DNA of 38,977 nucleotides from Sphaerisporangium melleum (GTDB taxonomy: Bacteria; Actinomycetota; Actinomycetes; Streptosporangiales; Streptosporangiaceae), in contig NZ_BMNT01000003.1 of the NCBI RefSeq assembly GCF_014646695.1, positions 237,788-276,764 of the forward strand, given 5' to 3'. The translations under genes were made by a program, and so were the position numbers. The notes beneath the pieces were generated by a model. That model did not search any database. It was not told where the DNA came from and worked only from the letters and a program-made list of their open reading frames with translations. Positions 30,549-38,881 of the stretch are shown here, one piece after another (the stretch's first letter is position 1; each line of letters opens with the position of its first letter).

Positions 30549-33371
30549 ATGCCGTCTCGCACCGGCAGGTGTGCAAGACGTCCGCTCGGCAAGATGGCAG
30601 GTGTCGCGGTCCTCGCGCTGACCGCGCTCGTGGTGCCGCTGGGCGCCACCCCCGCCGACGCCGCCAGGAACCACCCGAAGTGCAGCACCGACCCGGCCGC
30701 CCATCTGACCACCGTGCCCAGCCCCGAGCGGTTCTTCGGCTTCCCCTTGGGCAAGGGCCAGCCCCGGGTGGTCACCAACGACGAGATCCGCGGCTACGTC
30801 ACGGCCATCGGCAAGGCGTCCGGCCGCGTGGTCACCGGCACCATGGCCCGCGGTGTCTCCGGCCAGGAACTCCCCTACGCCATCGTCTCCAGCGAACGGC
30901 ACGTCAAGCCCAGGCAGCTCAAGAAGATCGCCGAGCGGATCCGCGCGCTGCGCGACCCCCGCTCGGCCAAGCCGCGCGAGGCCGCCGCGACCGCCGGGGA
31001 CACACCCGCCATCGTCTGGATCGCCGGCAACGTGCACGGTGGCGAGAAGAGCGGCGCGGACGCCGCGCTCAAGACCCTGTACGAACTCGCCGCCGGCCTG
31101 TCCTGCGACGTCGCCAGGCGCAACGACAACCTCGTCACGGTCATCGTGCCCACCCAGAACCCCGACGGGCGGGACGCGGGCCGCCGGCAGAACGACTACG
31201 GCTTCGACCTCAACCGCGACTGGTTCGCCCGTACCCAGCCGGAGACCGACGCCAAGATCGAGCTGCTGCGCGCCTACCCGCCGCAGGTGTTCGTCGACGC
31301 CCACGAGATGGGCGGACGCCAGTACTTCTTCCCGCCGAACGCCGACCCGATCCACCACGAGATCGCCGACCAGCCGGTGAACTGGATCAACCGCATCGGC
31401 GCCGCGAACGCCACCGGCTTCGGGTACAACGGCGCCTGCGGCGGCACGGTGACCACCGAGTGCTACTTCAACTACGCCACCTATGACCTGTTCTACATGG
31501 GGTACGGCGACACCGTGCCGGCCGCCGGGTTCGGCGCGGCGGGCATGACGTACGAGAAGGGCAGCGCCTCGGCCGACGAGGACCGCGTACAGCAGCAGTT
31601 CAACACCCAGTGGGCGACGACCGGCTGGGCCGCGGACAACAAGCGCGAGGTGCTGGACGGCTACTACAAGGTCTGGCAGACCGCGCTGGCCGAAGGCGCC
31701 GAGGGCAGGCTGCAGCCGAACGAGGTCGTCCAGCCGGCCAACACCGTCCAGTTCCCGGTGCCCGACGTCCGGGTCCGGTCCTACTTCCTGCTGCCCGGCC
31801 GCCAGATCGGCGACGTCCGGCGCCTGGTCGAACGGCTCCGCGACATGGACGTCGAGGTGTACCGGCTGAAGAAGCCGCTGAAGGTACCCAACGCCCGGCT
31901 GTTCGGTGGCCGCACCGCCGCGAACTTCACCGTGCCCGAGGGCGCGTACTGGATCCCGATGGCGCAGCCGCAGAAGCACTGGATCCAGGCGACCCTCGCC
32001 GAGGACCCGTACGTGCCGTTCCCGTACTTCTACGACGTCTCCTCCTGGAGCAACCCGCTGCTGGCCGGGGTCGACGCCGTCTCCACCGGCGACGCGCTCT
32101 CACCGAAGGCCGACCGTGTGGAACGCATCGAGGGCGGCATCGCCTCCGCCGCCCCCGCCAAGGGCTCCTACGTCTACCCGCTGGACTCGGCGGCCGCGGC
32201 CGAACTCACCTTCGAGCTGCTCGCCGCCGGCGTCCCGCTCTCGCGTGACCTGGACACCGGTGTGGTCACCCTGCCCGCCAAGGCCATCGGCACCGGCACG
32301 CTGGACAAGCTCGCCCGCTCCCTCGGCGTCACCGTCGACGGCCGCGGGCCGGCACCCTCGGGGACCGCGCTGCGCACCCCTGACGTCGGCCTGTTCGCCG
32401 GCACCGGCGTCTCCACGACGTCCGGCTCCTACGGCGAGGCGCGGTACGTGCTCGGCGCCCGGTGGGGCCTGGACGTCAAGCCCGTCACCACCGCCGACGT
32501 CAACGACAACACCCCGGCGTTCACCGGGCGCACGGTGCTGATGGTGCCGGACGGCAGCAGCTCCACCGGCGGCCTGACCGCACAGGGGCAGGCGAACCTC
32601 AAGGCGTGGGTGTCGGCGGGCGGCACGTACGTCGGCCTGCGCAACGAGGGCACCCGGGTGGCGCGCAGCGCGGGGCTCACCTCCACCACCGAGCGGACCA
32701 AACCGACCGGCTACCAGGTGATCGGATCGCACTTCCGGGTGGACGTCGCCACCGGCAGCCCGGCCGCGCTCGGCCGTCCCGCCGAGGACTTCCAGTTCAA
32801 CAACGGCGACCCGATCCTCAACCCCAGCCAGACCGGTACGAACGTGGTCACCTACCCGTCGGGCGACACCTTCTGGTCCAACGGCTACACGGTGAACTCC
32901 GGCACGCTCAAGGGCTCGGCGGCGCTGGTCGACGAGCCGGTGGGCGACGGCCACGCGCTCCTGTTCGCCTACAACCCGCTGTTCCGCGCCTACAACGAGA
33001 ACGGCATCCACCTGGTCGCCAACGCCCTGCTGTACCCCGCGGGCACGGCGAACACCGCGGCGCCGCGGCAGCGGACCGCGACACCCGGCCCGGACGCCCT
33101 GCGGGCCGAGGCGGCGCGGGCGCCCGAGCCGGAGAACCTCGGCAGCGAGTGGCGGCCCATCACCATCGAGGTCGCCCAGGCGGACCTGGCCAAGGCACAG
33201 GCCCGCGTCAGCGCGTACACCGGCACGGCGCGCACCGCCACGGCCGGCGGCTCGGCGTACCTCACCATCCCCAACCCCGGCGGACTGGCGGCCGACGAGC
33301 ACCCCTTCCTGCGCGAGCTGATCCACGACCTGCGGGAGAACGGCGTTCCCCTGCGTTCGGTAGTGGCCTGA
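30549..33371 (+). CDS. Secreted zinc carboxypeptidase, M14 family, with C-terminal extra domains
   Basis: A 940-residue secreted metallopeptidase. A Sec signal peptide ends near residue 38 (TPADA-A). The zinc ligands of M14 are His163 and Glu166 (NVHGGEKSG) and His252 (VDAHEMGG). LNRDWF with Asn222/Arg223 binds the substrate C-terminus, and Glu336 (MTYEKGSA) is the likely catalytic glutamate. The catalytic domain spans about 60-400. The remaining 540 residues include a region resembling a glutamine-amidotransferase/DJ-1 fold near residues 610-720 (VLMVPDGSSSTGGL, LKAWVSAGGTYVGL), a domain found in large M14 proteins. It would trim C-terminal residues from peptides outside the cell. ATG follows AGGAGG by five bases. 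A secreted M1 peptidase follows it on the same strand. Confidence 0.9.
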   Translation: MPSRTGRCARRPLGKMAGVAVLALTALVVPLGATPADAARNHPKCSTDPAAHLTTVPSPERFFGFPLGKGQPRVVTNDEIRGYVTAIGKASGRVVTGTMARGVSGQELPYAIVSSERHVKPRQLKKIAERIRALRDPRSAKPREAAATAGDTPAIVWIAGNVHGGEKSGADAALKTLYELAAGLSCDVARRNDNLVTVIVPTQNPDGRDAGRRQNDYGFDLNRDWFARTQPETDAKIELLRAYPPQVFVDAHEMGGRQYFFPPNADPIHHEIADQPVNWINRIGAANATGFGYNGACGGTVTTECYFNYATYDLFYMGYGDTVPAAGFGAAGMTYEKGSASADEDRVQQQFNTQWATTGWAADNKREVLDGYYKVWQTALAEGAEGRLQPNEVVQPANTVQFPVPDVRVRSYFLLPGRQIGDVRRLVERLRDMDVEVYRLKKPLKVPNARLFGGRTAANFTVPEGAYWIPMAQPQKHWIQATLAEDPYVPFPYFYDVSSWSNPLLAGVDAVSTGDALSPKADRVERIEGGIASAAPAKGSYVYPLDSAAAAELTFELLAAGVPLSRDLDTGVVTLPAKAIGTGTLDKLARSLGVTVDGRGPAPSGTALRTPDVGLFAGTGVSTTSGSYGEARYVLGARWGLDVKPVTTADVNDNTPAFTGRTVLMVPDGSSSTGGLTAQGQANLKAWVSAGGTYVGLRNEGTRVARSAGLTSTTERTKPTGYQVIGSHFRVDVATGSPAALGRPAEDFQFNNGDPILNPSQTGTNVVTYPSGDTFWSNGYTVNSGTLKGSAALVDEPVGDGHALLFAYNPLFRAYNENGIHLVANALLYPAGTANTAAPRQRTATPGPDALRAEAARAPEPENLGSEWRPITIEVAQADLAKAQARVSAYTGTARTATAGGSAYLTIPNPGGLAADEHPFLRELIHDLRENGVPLRSVVA

Positions 33372-33396
33372 CCCCGCCGCGCGCCCAATAATGACC

Positions 33397-33425
33397 ACGG
33401 CCGGGGGCATGCCGCCCCCGGCCGT
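33397..33425 (+). terminator. Hairpin between the two secreted peptidase genes
   Basis: A perfect 12-bp stem (ACGGCCGGGGGC at 33397-33408 with GCCCCCGGCCGT at 33414-33425) with a 5-base loop. It lies 25 bases after the M14 stop and only nine bases before the AAGGA of the M1 gene, so it may terminate or attenuate transcription between them. Confidence 0.6.
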
Positions 33426-33444
33426 GCCGCCGAAAGGAATCACC

Positions 33445-34866
33445 ATGAGTTCCCGCCGCACGCGGGGCGCCGCGGCCGTGGCCGCGCTGTGCACGCTGGC
33501 CTCCCTCCAGCTCGCCCCGCCCGCGTACGCCGCTCCCGGAGCCCCGGGCCACCCCCGTTACTCGGCGGGCGCCCCCGGCCTCGGGGACCCCTACTTCCCC
33601 GACCAGGGCAACGGCGGCTACGACGTGCGCCACTACGACATCGCCTTCCGCTACGACCCCGCCACCCGCCGGATGGACGCGACCAGCACCATCACCGCGG
33701 TCGCGACCCAGGACCTCGACCGGTTCGACCTGGACTTCCGCGGCCCGGACATCTCCTCGCTCAAGGTCGGCGAGCACCCGGCCTCCTTCACCCGGACCGG
33801 GCAGGAACTGGTGGTGACGCCCCGGCCCAAGCTGAAGACCGGCGACACCTTCACCGTGCAGGTCGCCTACGCCGGGACGCCGCCGGTCATCACCGACCCG
33901 GACGGCTCCATCGAAGGCTGGGTGCCCACCGACGACGGCGCCTTCGTCCCCGGCGAGCCGCAGGGCGCCCCCTCGTGGTTCCCCGCCAACGACCACCCGA
34001 CGGACAAGGCGACCTTCACCTTCCACGCGACCGTGCCCGAGGGCATCACCGCGGTCGGCAACGGCCGGCTGGTGTCGCAGAAGACGTCCGGCGGCTGGAC
34101 GACGTTCCTGTGGGACTCCTCCGAACCGATGGCGACCTACCTCGCCACCGTCACCCTCGGAAACTTCACCGTCGACCGGTCCACGACACCGAGCGGCATC
34201 CCCGTCTACACGGCGGTGGACCCCCGGCTGGTCACCCAGTCGGCGGCGGCCGTCGCGAAGATCCCCGACATCGTCGAATACTTCAGCACGATCTTCGGGC
34301 CGTACCCGTTCGGCTCCACCGGGGCGATCATCGACCGCGCGCCCGACGTCGGATACGCCCTGGAAAGCCAGACCAAGCCGATCTTCTCCAGCGCGCCCGG
34401 CGTCGGGACGATGGCCCACGAACTGGCCCACCAGTGGTACGGCGACAGCGTGTCGCTCACCAAGTGGTCCGACATCTGGCTGAACGAAGGCTTCGCCACC
34501 TACGCCTCCTGGCTGTGGACCGAGCACTCCGGCGGCACCACCGCCCAGGCGACGTTCAACAGCGGCAGCAACTACGGGCGCGCGGCGACCTCGTCGTTCT
34601 GGCAGACCGTCACCACCGACCCCGGCCCGGTGGACATGTTCGGCAACGTCCCCTACAACCGCGGCGCGATGACCCTGCACGCCCTGCGCGGCAAGATCGG
34701 CGACGCCGCGTTCTTCCGCCTCGTCAAGGAGTGGGCCACCGACCACCGGTACGGCAACACCGACACCGCCGCCTTCATCACCCACGCCGAACGAGTGTCC
34801 GGTATGAACCTCACCTCCTTCTTCAACACCTGGCTCCACCAAAAGGGCAAGCCCACCACCTGGTGA
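33445..34866 (+). CDS. Secreted M1 family aminopeptidase
   Basis: A 473-residue secreted metallopeptidase. The signal peptide ends near residue 29 (PPAYA-A). The zinc motif is HELAH (325-329) with the third ligand Glu348 (NEGF). The substrate motif, GAMEN in classical members, reads ALESQ (305-309), a variant common in secreted actinobacterial M1 enzymes. Tyr404 (VPYNRGA) is the likely catalytic tyrosine. The protein is shorter than full-length M1 peptidases and lacks most of the C-terminal helical domain, again typical of the secreted group. It would remove N-terminal residues from peptides, complementing the M14 carboxypeptidase upstream. ATG has AAGGA six bases upstream. A 12-bp hairpin separates the two genes. 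Confidence 0.92.
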   Translation: MSSRRTRGAAAVAALCTLASLQLAPPAYAAPGAPGHPRYSAGAPGLGDPYFPDQGNGGYDVRHYDIAFRYDPATRRMDATSTITAVATQDLDRFDLDFRGPDISSLKVGEHPASFTRTGQELVVTPRPKLKTGDTFTVQVAYAGTPPVITDPDGSIEGWVPTDDGAFVPGEPQGAPSWFPANDHPTDKATFTFHATVPEGITAVGNGRLVSQKTSGGWTTFLWDSSEPMATYLATVTLGNFTVDRSTTPSGIPVYTAVDPRLVTQSAAAVAKIPDIVEYFSTIFGPYPFGSTGAIIDRAPDVGYALESQTKPIFSSAPGVGTMAHELAHQWYGDSVSLTKWSDIWLNEGFATYASWLWTEHSGGTTAQATFNSGSNYGRAATSSFWQTVTTDPGPVDMFGNVPYNRGAMTLHALRGKIGDAAFFRLVKEWATDHRYGNTDTAAFITHAERVSGMNLTSFFNTWLHQKGKPTTW

Positions 34867-34879
34867 CCCGGGTACGGTA

Positions 34880-34915
34880 CGGCGGCCGGACACGCAGCAC
34901 ATACCCCGGCCGCCG
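34880..34915 (+). terminator. Hairpin after the M1 peptidase gene
   Basis: CGGCGGCCGG (34880-34889) pairs perfectly with CCGGCCGCCG (34906-34915), 14 bases after the stop codon. Confidence 0.6.
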
Positions 34916-34958
34916 GCCGTTCCACCGTCATCGGCGATGCCCGTCCGGGCGGGTGCGT

Positions 34959-34964
34959 TAGGTT
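34959..34964 (+). promoter_or_regulatory. -10 hexamer for DUF2786 gene
   Basis: TAGGTT. Unlike the leaderless genes here, no start codon follows at six to eight bases. Transcription would begin near 34971 and give a leader of about 47 bases with GGAAGGGAG at 35001-35009. Confidence 0.4.
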
Positions 34965-35017
34965 GGTCCCTGGTCTTCGTCAGCACCGTCGGCGCTCGCC
35001 GGAAGGGAGATCGTCCG

Positions 35018-35818
35018 CTGAGCGGCACCGACGCGGCGTCCAGAGCCAAGATCATGGAACGGGTCCGCCGGCTGCTGGACCTCGCTGAACACCCCAACAC
35101 CGGCGAGGAGGAGGCCGCTCTCGCCTCCGCGCACGCCGCTGCTCTGATGCTGCGGCACGGCCTGGACGCCAGCGCCGTACGACGCGGCGCGACCGGACGT
35201 TCGGAGCAGATCGACGGGCTGGAGTTCGAGGTCTCCAACCGCGGCGGCCACGCCCGTGAACGCTGCTGGGCCCTCCACCTGGTCTGCGACGCGCTCGGCT
35301 GCAAGGGCGCGCAACACTGGACCGGCGTCCAAGGGCGCGGCATCCGCAGCGCGCGGCAGGTCACCATGACCGTCGTCGGCCCCGAGCCGGTACTGGACGG
35401 CCTGCGCATCCTGCTGCCCTCCATCTCCCTGCAGATGGAGAACCAGGTACGGCCCGCCCTGCTGCGTTTCCGGACTGGCGAAGGGGACGCCGGCGCGGAC
35501 AGGGACCGCCGGGCCCGCGCCGCCACCGGCTTCCGGCGCGCCTTCTACGTCGGCTTCGGCTCCGGCGTGGCGGCCAAACTCCGCGACCGAGTGGCCGAGG
35601 TCGCGGAAGAGGTGAAGGGCACCGGGGCCGAGCTGGTGCTCCTCGACCGGTCCGCCCTCGTCCAGGCCGAATTCCAGCGCCGCTTCCCCGGACTGCGACG
35701 CGCACGTACCACCGCCCTGGACGCCGACGGGTACCACACCGGCCACCACGCGGGCCGCCACGCCGACCTCACCGACCGCGACCTCGCCACCGTTCCGGCC
35801 GCCGAACTCCCCGCCTGA
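35018..35818 (+). CDS. DUF2786 domain protein, apparent CTG start
   Basis: A 266-residue protein. The N-terminal 40-50 residues form the DUF2786 domain (SRAKIMERVRRLLDLAEHPNTGEEEAALASAHAAALM), a small helical module seen in actinobacterial and phage proteins of unknown function. The remainder is soluble, with a Gly-rich AFYVGFGSGVAAKLRDRV segment. I place the start at CTG 35018: GGAAGGGAG ends nine bases earlier at good spacing, and homologues as I remember them begin with SGTD-like residues. No ATG, GTG or TTG fits: the next ATG (35054) falls inside the conserved domain, and codons upstream of the CTG lie in the putative leader. From the stop to 36083 (about 260 bases) I see no gene. Confidence 0.75.
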   Translation: MSGTDAASRAKIMERVRRLLDLAEHPNTGEEEAALASAHAAALMLRHGLDASAVRRGATGRSEQIDGLEFEVSNRGGHARERCWALHLVCDALGCKGAQHWTGVQGRGIRSARQVTMTVVGPEPVLDGLRILLPSISLQMENQVRPALLRFRTGEGDAGADRDRRARAATGFRRAFYVGFGSGVAAKLRDRVAEVAEEVKGTGAELVLLDRSALVQAEFQRRFPGLRRARTTALDADGYHTGHHAGRHADLTDRDLATVPAAELPA

Positions 35819-36083
35819 CCGGCGCAACGTTCGACGGCCGTACACCCGCACGGTCATCAATCCGCGTGCGAGGCGACGCTTCCGGAATCCGCGCCGGCCA
35901 CCGCGCCGGGCCGTTCCCGGATCGGCGCAGGCATTCGGGAATCGCACGGAGGAAGGACCACGGGAAGAGCACCACAAGCGGGTCCTATAAGGACGCCGGC
36001 CTGAAAGTCGCGCACCGGCTGAACTCGCTGCCGAGCGCGACCGAGGCGCGGGAAACCCGATGGATGACGCTGAAGAAGTCGGC

Positions 36084-36089
36084 TAGCCT
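36084..36089 (+). promoter_or_regulatory. -10 hexamer for leader peptide / efflux operon
   Basis: TAGCCT, placing transcription start near 36096 and the leader ATG about 28 bases later. The -35 is poor (around 36061-36066), as expected for an activator-dependent or weak promoter. Confidence 0.4.
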
Positions 36090-36123
36090 TCCTGCGACGT
36101 TGATCCCGTCGCGGGAGGTAGTC

Positions 36124-36177
36124 ATGCAGCAGAGCAAGGTCACCGCCACCGTTTCGACGCGAGGGCGCGCCCGCTGA
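36124..36177 (+). CDS. 17-residue leader peptide of the efflux operon
   Basis: Encodes MQQSKVTATVSTRGRAR. It has a near-perfect GGGAGG (36113-36118) five bases before its ATG and its own -10. It ends 74 bases before the MFS start. The last five residues, RGRAR, contain two Arg-X-Arg units. Ribosomes carrying a macrolide are known to stall at such Arg/Lys-X-Arg/Lys sites, as in the ErmD leader. The same frame is open upstream to 35866, but those codons lie before the promoter and do not look coding. I am fairly sure it is translated; its regulatory role is inferred from the RNA pairings described in the next entry. Confidence 0.65.
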   Translation: MQQSKVTATVSTRGRAR

Positions 36178-36263
36178 GTAGCAGGCCGACGCTCCTCGCC
36201 TCGAAGCGGTTCGCGACCTCGTGACCGTTTCCCTTGCTGAGGAGCTCTGTTTTGCGTGCCCTC
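36155..36263 (+). promoter_or_regulatory. Candidate translational attenuator
   Basis: Four segments can pair. Segment 1 (36161-36170, leader codons for R-G-R-A) pairs with segment 4 (36254-36263, MFS start region) over 10 bp with one G-U. Nested inside, segment 2 (GCTCCTC, 36191-36197) pairs with segment 3 (GAGGAGC, 36239-36245), which is the MFS Shine-Dalgarno sequence. Alternatively segment 1 extended to 36155 pairs with 36193-36203 over 10 bp with one mismatch, releasing segment 3. A ribosome held at RGRAR would cover segment 1. No folding energy was computed. Confidence 0.5.
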
Positions 36264-37448
36264 ATGTCCGCGCGTCTCGGCGCGGACTTCTCCAAGCTGT
36301 GGACCGCCTCGGCGGTGTCCAACGTCGGCGACGGCATCACCATGGCGGCCGGACCGCTGCTCGTCGCCTCCCTCACCAGCGAGCCGGCGCTCGTCGCCGG
36401 AGCCGCCTTCGCCCAGCAACTGCCCTGGCTGCTCATCGCCCTGATCAGCGGCGTCTACGTCGACCGGCTCGACCGCCGCCGCCTCGTCACCATCGTGAAC
36501 ATCCTGCGCGGCCTGGCCATGGCCGTCCTCGCCGCCGCGGTCGCCACCTCGACCGTCTCCGTCCCGCTCATCTACATCGTGTTCTTCCTGCTCGGTACCG
36601 GTGAGACCCTCGCCGACACCGCCTTCTCCGCACTGGTGCCCGCCACCGTCAGCCCCGAGCGACTCACCACGGCCAACTCCCGGCTGGCGACCACCGCCAC
36701 TCTGGGCAACCAGATCCTGGCCAAACCGCTGGGCGGCTGGCTCTTCGCCGCCGGCGCGGCGCTGCCGTTCGCGGCCGACGCCCTGACCTTCCTCGTCGCG
36801 GCGGCACTGACCTCGGCCATCCACATCACCCCGGCGAAGCAGCCGGTGGCCGGTGACAGCGTGCGGGAGGACATCGCGACCGCGATCCGCTGGCTGTGGC
36901 GGCATCGTCTGCTTCGCACGCTCGCGGTGAGCATGGGGGTGGCCAACGTGGCGTTCTGCGCCGCGTTCGCCATCTTCGCGCTCTATGCGCAACAGCGGCT
37001 CGGCCTGACCGAGGTCGGCTACGGGCTGCTGCTCACCACCTTCGGTATCGGCGGACTGGCCGGCGGCCTTCTCGTTCCCCGGCTGGGCGCCCGATTCGGT
37101 ACCAGGACACTGCTCCGTGGCGGACTGATCGTCGAGATCATCACCCACGCCGTACTCGCGGCCACCACCGAACCCCTGATCGCGGCCGCGATCCTGATCA
37201 TCTTCGGGGTGCACAGCGTGAACTGGGGGATCGTCGTGACCACCGGCTTCCAGCGCGCGGTGCCCGACGAACTGCGCGGGCGGGTCGGCAGCGTCTACGC
37301 GCTCACCCAGGTGGGCGGCGCCGCAGCCGGATCGCTGCTCGGCGGCCTGATCGCACAGGCCGCCTCGATCACCACGCCCTTCTGGGCTGCCGCCGCCGCC
37401 ATGACCGCCGTCACCGCGGCCGCCTGGCGCCCGCTGCGCGCGGCCTGA
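36252..37448 (+). CDS. MFS drug efflux transporter (MefA/EntS type)
   Basis: A 398-residue transporter of the major facilitator superfamily with 12 predicted helices. The layout matches the MFS_3 group, which includes macrolide exporter MefA and enterobactin exporter EntS. The motif GVYVDRLDRRRLV lies between helices 2 and 3, and a second-half equivalent LVPRLGARFGTRTLL follows helix 8. It would export a small, probably toxic compound using the proton gradient. I chose TTG at 36252 because GAGGAG (36239-36244) is seven bases upstream; ATG at 36264 would have no Shine-Dalgarno sequence at proper spacing. Its ribosome-binding site can be masked by RNA pairing with the leader. The methyltransferase gene follows after 17 bases. 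Confidence 0.85.
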   Translation: MRALMSARLGADFSKLWTASAVSNVGDGITMAAGPLLVASLTSEPALVAGAAFAQQLPWLLIALISGVYVDRLDRRRLVTIVNILRGLAMAVLAAAVATSTVSVPLIYIVFFLLGTGETLADTAFSALVPATVSPERLTTANSRLATTATLGNQILAKPLGGWLFAAGAALPFAADALTFLVAAALTSAIHITPAKQPVAGDSVREDIATAIRWLWRHRLLRTLAVSMGVANVAFCAAFAIFALYAQQRLGLTEVGYGLLLTTFGIGGLAGGLLVPRLGARFGTRTLLRGGLIVEIITHAVLAATTEPLIAAAILIIFGVHSVNWGIVVTTGFQRAVPDELRGRVGSVYALTQVGGAAAGSLLGGLIAQAASITTPFWAAAAAMTAVTAAAWRPLRAA

Positions 37449-37465
37449 GCGCGGGGAGACACCGA

Positions 37466-38425
37466 ATGATCTCGCTTCCCGCCGAGCTCAGGCATGCCCT
37501 GGACACCATGATGTCCGGCCACCGCGAGCAGGACCTCGTCCGATCGACCGGCGAGCTCACCGCCCGCTACCGTCGGCCGGCAACCGAGCCCGCCCTTCGG
37601 TCCACGACCGACGTGGCCGCCTACGCCGCCACCCGCATGCCCGCCACGTACGCGGCCGTCACCGCGGCGCTCACCCAGGCCGCCGCGTCCATGCCCGATT
37701 ACCAGCCGACGACCCAACTGGACGTCGGCGGCGGCACAGGGGCGGCCATCTGGGCCGCCACCACTCTCTGGCCAGGCCTGCGGCAGGTGACCGTGGTCGA
37801 GCGCGACCCCGCCGTCATCGCGTTCGGCCGCGGGCTCGCAGCCGCGGCACACCACGCCGCGGTCAGGCACGCCACATAGCGGAAGTCCGGGCTCCGGGCC
37901 GACCTCACCATGCCACCCGCCGATCTCGTCACCGCCTCCTACGTACTGGCGGAACTGCCACCCGCCGCGCAGCGGCCCGTCGTACAGTGGCTGGCCGACC
38001 ATGGAACGGTGGTGGCGATCATCGAGCCCGGCACACCCGACGGATACGCCCGAGTCCTCGCCGCCCGTGACCAGCTGATCAACCTGGGCATGCGTATCGC
38101 GGCGCCCTGCCCGCACACCGGCGCGTGCCCACTTCCGCCAGGAGAGTGGTGCCATTTCGCTGCCCGCCTCCCCCGCACCGCACTCCACCGCCGGCTCAAG
38201 GCGGCGGAACTGGGCTTCGAGGACGAGAAGTTCTCCTCCATCATCGCCACCTCCACCTCGGTGACACCGCCGCGAGGCCGGATCCTCCGGCGTCCGCGCA
38301 CCCGCAAGGGTCTGGTCACCCTGACCCTGTGCTCGGACGGGTTGCGCGAGGAGAACGTGTCCAAACGACACGGCGACGCCTACCGCGCCGCCCGCAACGC
38401 GGCGTGGGGTGATCCCTGGCCCTAG
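37466..38425 (+). pseudogene. Rsm22-family methyltransferase interrupted by in-frame amber codon
   Basis: A 319-codon reading frame that would be complete except for TAG at 37877-37879 (codon 138). Before it are the Rsm22-type RMPATYAAVTAAL segment and SAM motif I LDVGGGTGAA (residues 85-94), then the acidic ERDPAVIAFGR. After it the same frame continues with DLVTASYVLAEL, the cysteine pattern CPHTGACPLPPGEWCHF and a basic RGRILRRPRTRKG tail. Rsm22/METTL17 proteins bind the small ribosomal subunit and resemble rRNA methyltransferases. The interrupted position (HAT-stop-RK) looks like a former Trp codon, TGG to TAG, as family members commonly have Trp there as far as I recall. It could be a pseudogene, read-through or a sequencing error. 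GGGGAG lies seven bases before the ATG, 17 bases after the MFS stop. Confidence 0.75.
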
Positions 38426-38495
38426 AACGACGCTGGCCGACTCCGGTGAGATCGCACTGGACAAGGCGATCACCCGGTGAGTGCCGATCTCCAAC

Positions 38496-38537
38496 CCGTG
38501 GTGCCGGTGCCGAAGATTCGCGGCACCGGCACCACGG
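38496..38537 (+). terminator. Long hairpin terminator
   Basis: A perfect 17-bp stem (38496-38512 with 38521-38537) and 8-base loop AAGATTCG, 70 bases after the Rsm22-type gene. The strongest hairpin in the window. Confidence 0.7.
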
Positions 38538-38881
38538 CGGGCCTTCGGCCACGGCGGCTCCCCTCCCCCGCTGGCGCCCACTGTGATCGTCGCCGACAAG
38601 ATGACCAACGAGATGATCGGCTTGGTGCACACGACAGGCGCATAGCTTCCAAGCCCTCATGCCGGTCAGGTGTCTTCGGTGTTCAGGGTTCTGTGCCTGG
38701 AGGTGGCCGGATCGATTCTCGCCGATCACCCGCTCTGTGCTGGTCGCTGCGTTACGTTGGAAGCCGGGGCCATCGGGGTGGCGACCGGAAGACCAGCGGC
38801 ACGGCCAGGCGGGCGGGCGGTGATGCCCCCGGTCCAGCGGCAGGGCCGGGACAGGGACACGAGCCTCGGAGGGGCGAGATC
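38538..38881. other. Intergenic region with possible coding remnants
   Basis: No gene can be supported here. Short peptides that read like real protein ends, EIALDKAITR before 38480 and VIVADKMTNEMIGLVHTTGA before 38645, each followed by a stop, suggest decayed fragments; I cannot name a family. TACGTT at 38753 is a poor -10 for the following gene. Confidence 0.3.

Noticed and set aside
34356-34370. Loss of the M1 GAMEN motif as a sign of inactivity
   Set aside because: The ALESQ variant is common in secreted actinobacterial M1 peptidases and all zinc ligands are intact.
35866-36123. Coding sequence leading into the leader peptide
   Set aside because: The frame is open but lies before the -10 at 36084 and has no ribosome-binding site or protein-like composition. 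Only the 36124-36177 part is supported.
36163-36172. GGGCGCGCCC palindrome in the leader codons as an operator
   Set aside because: Self-complementary 10-mers of this composition are frequent in high-GC DNA, and the segment is better explained by its pairing with the MFS start region.
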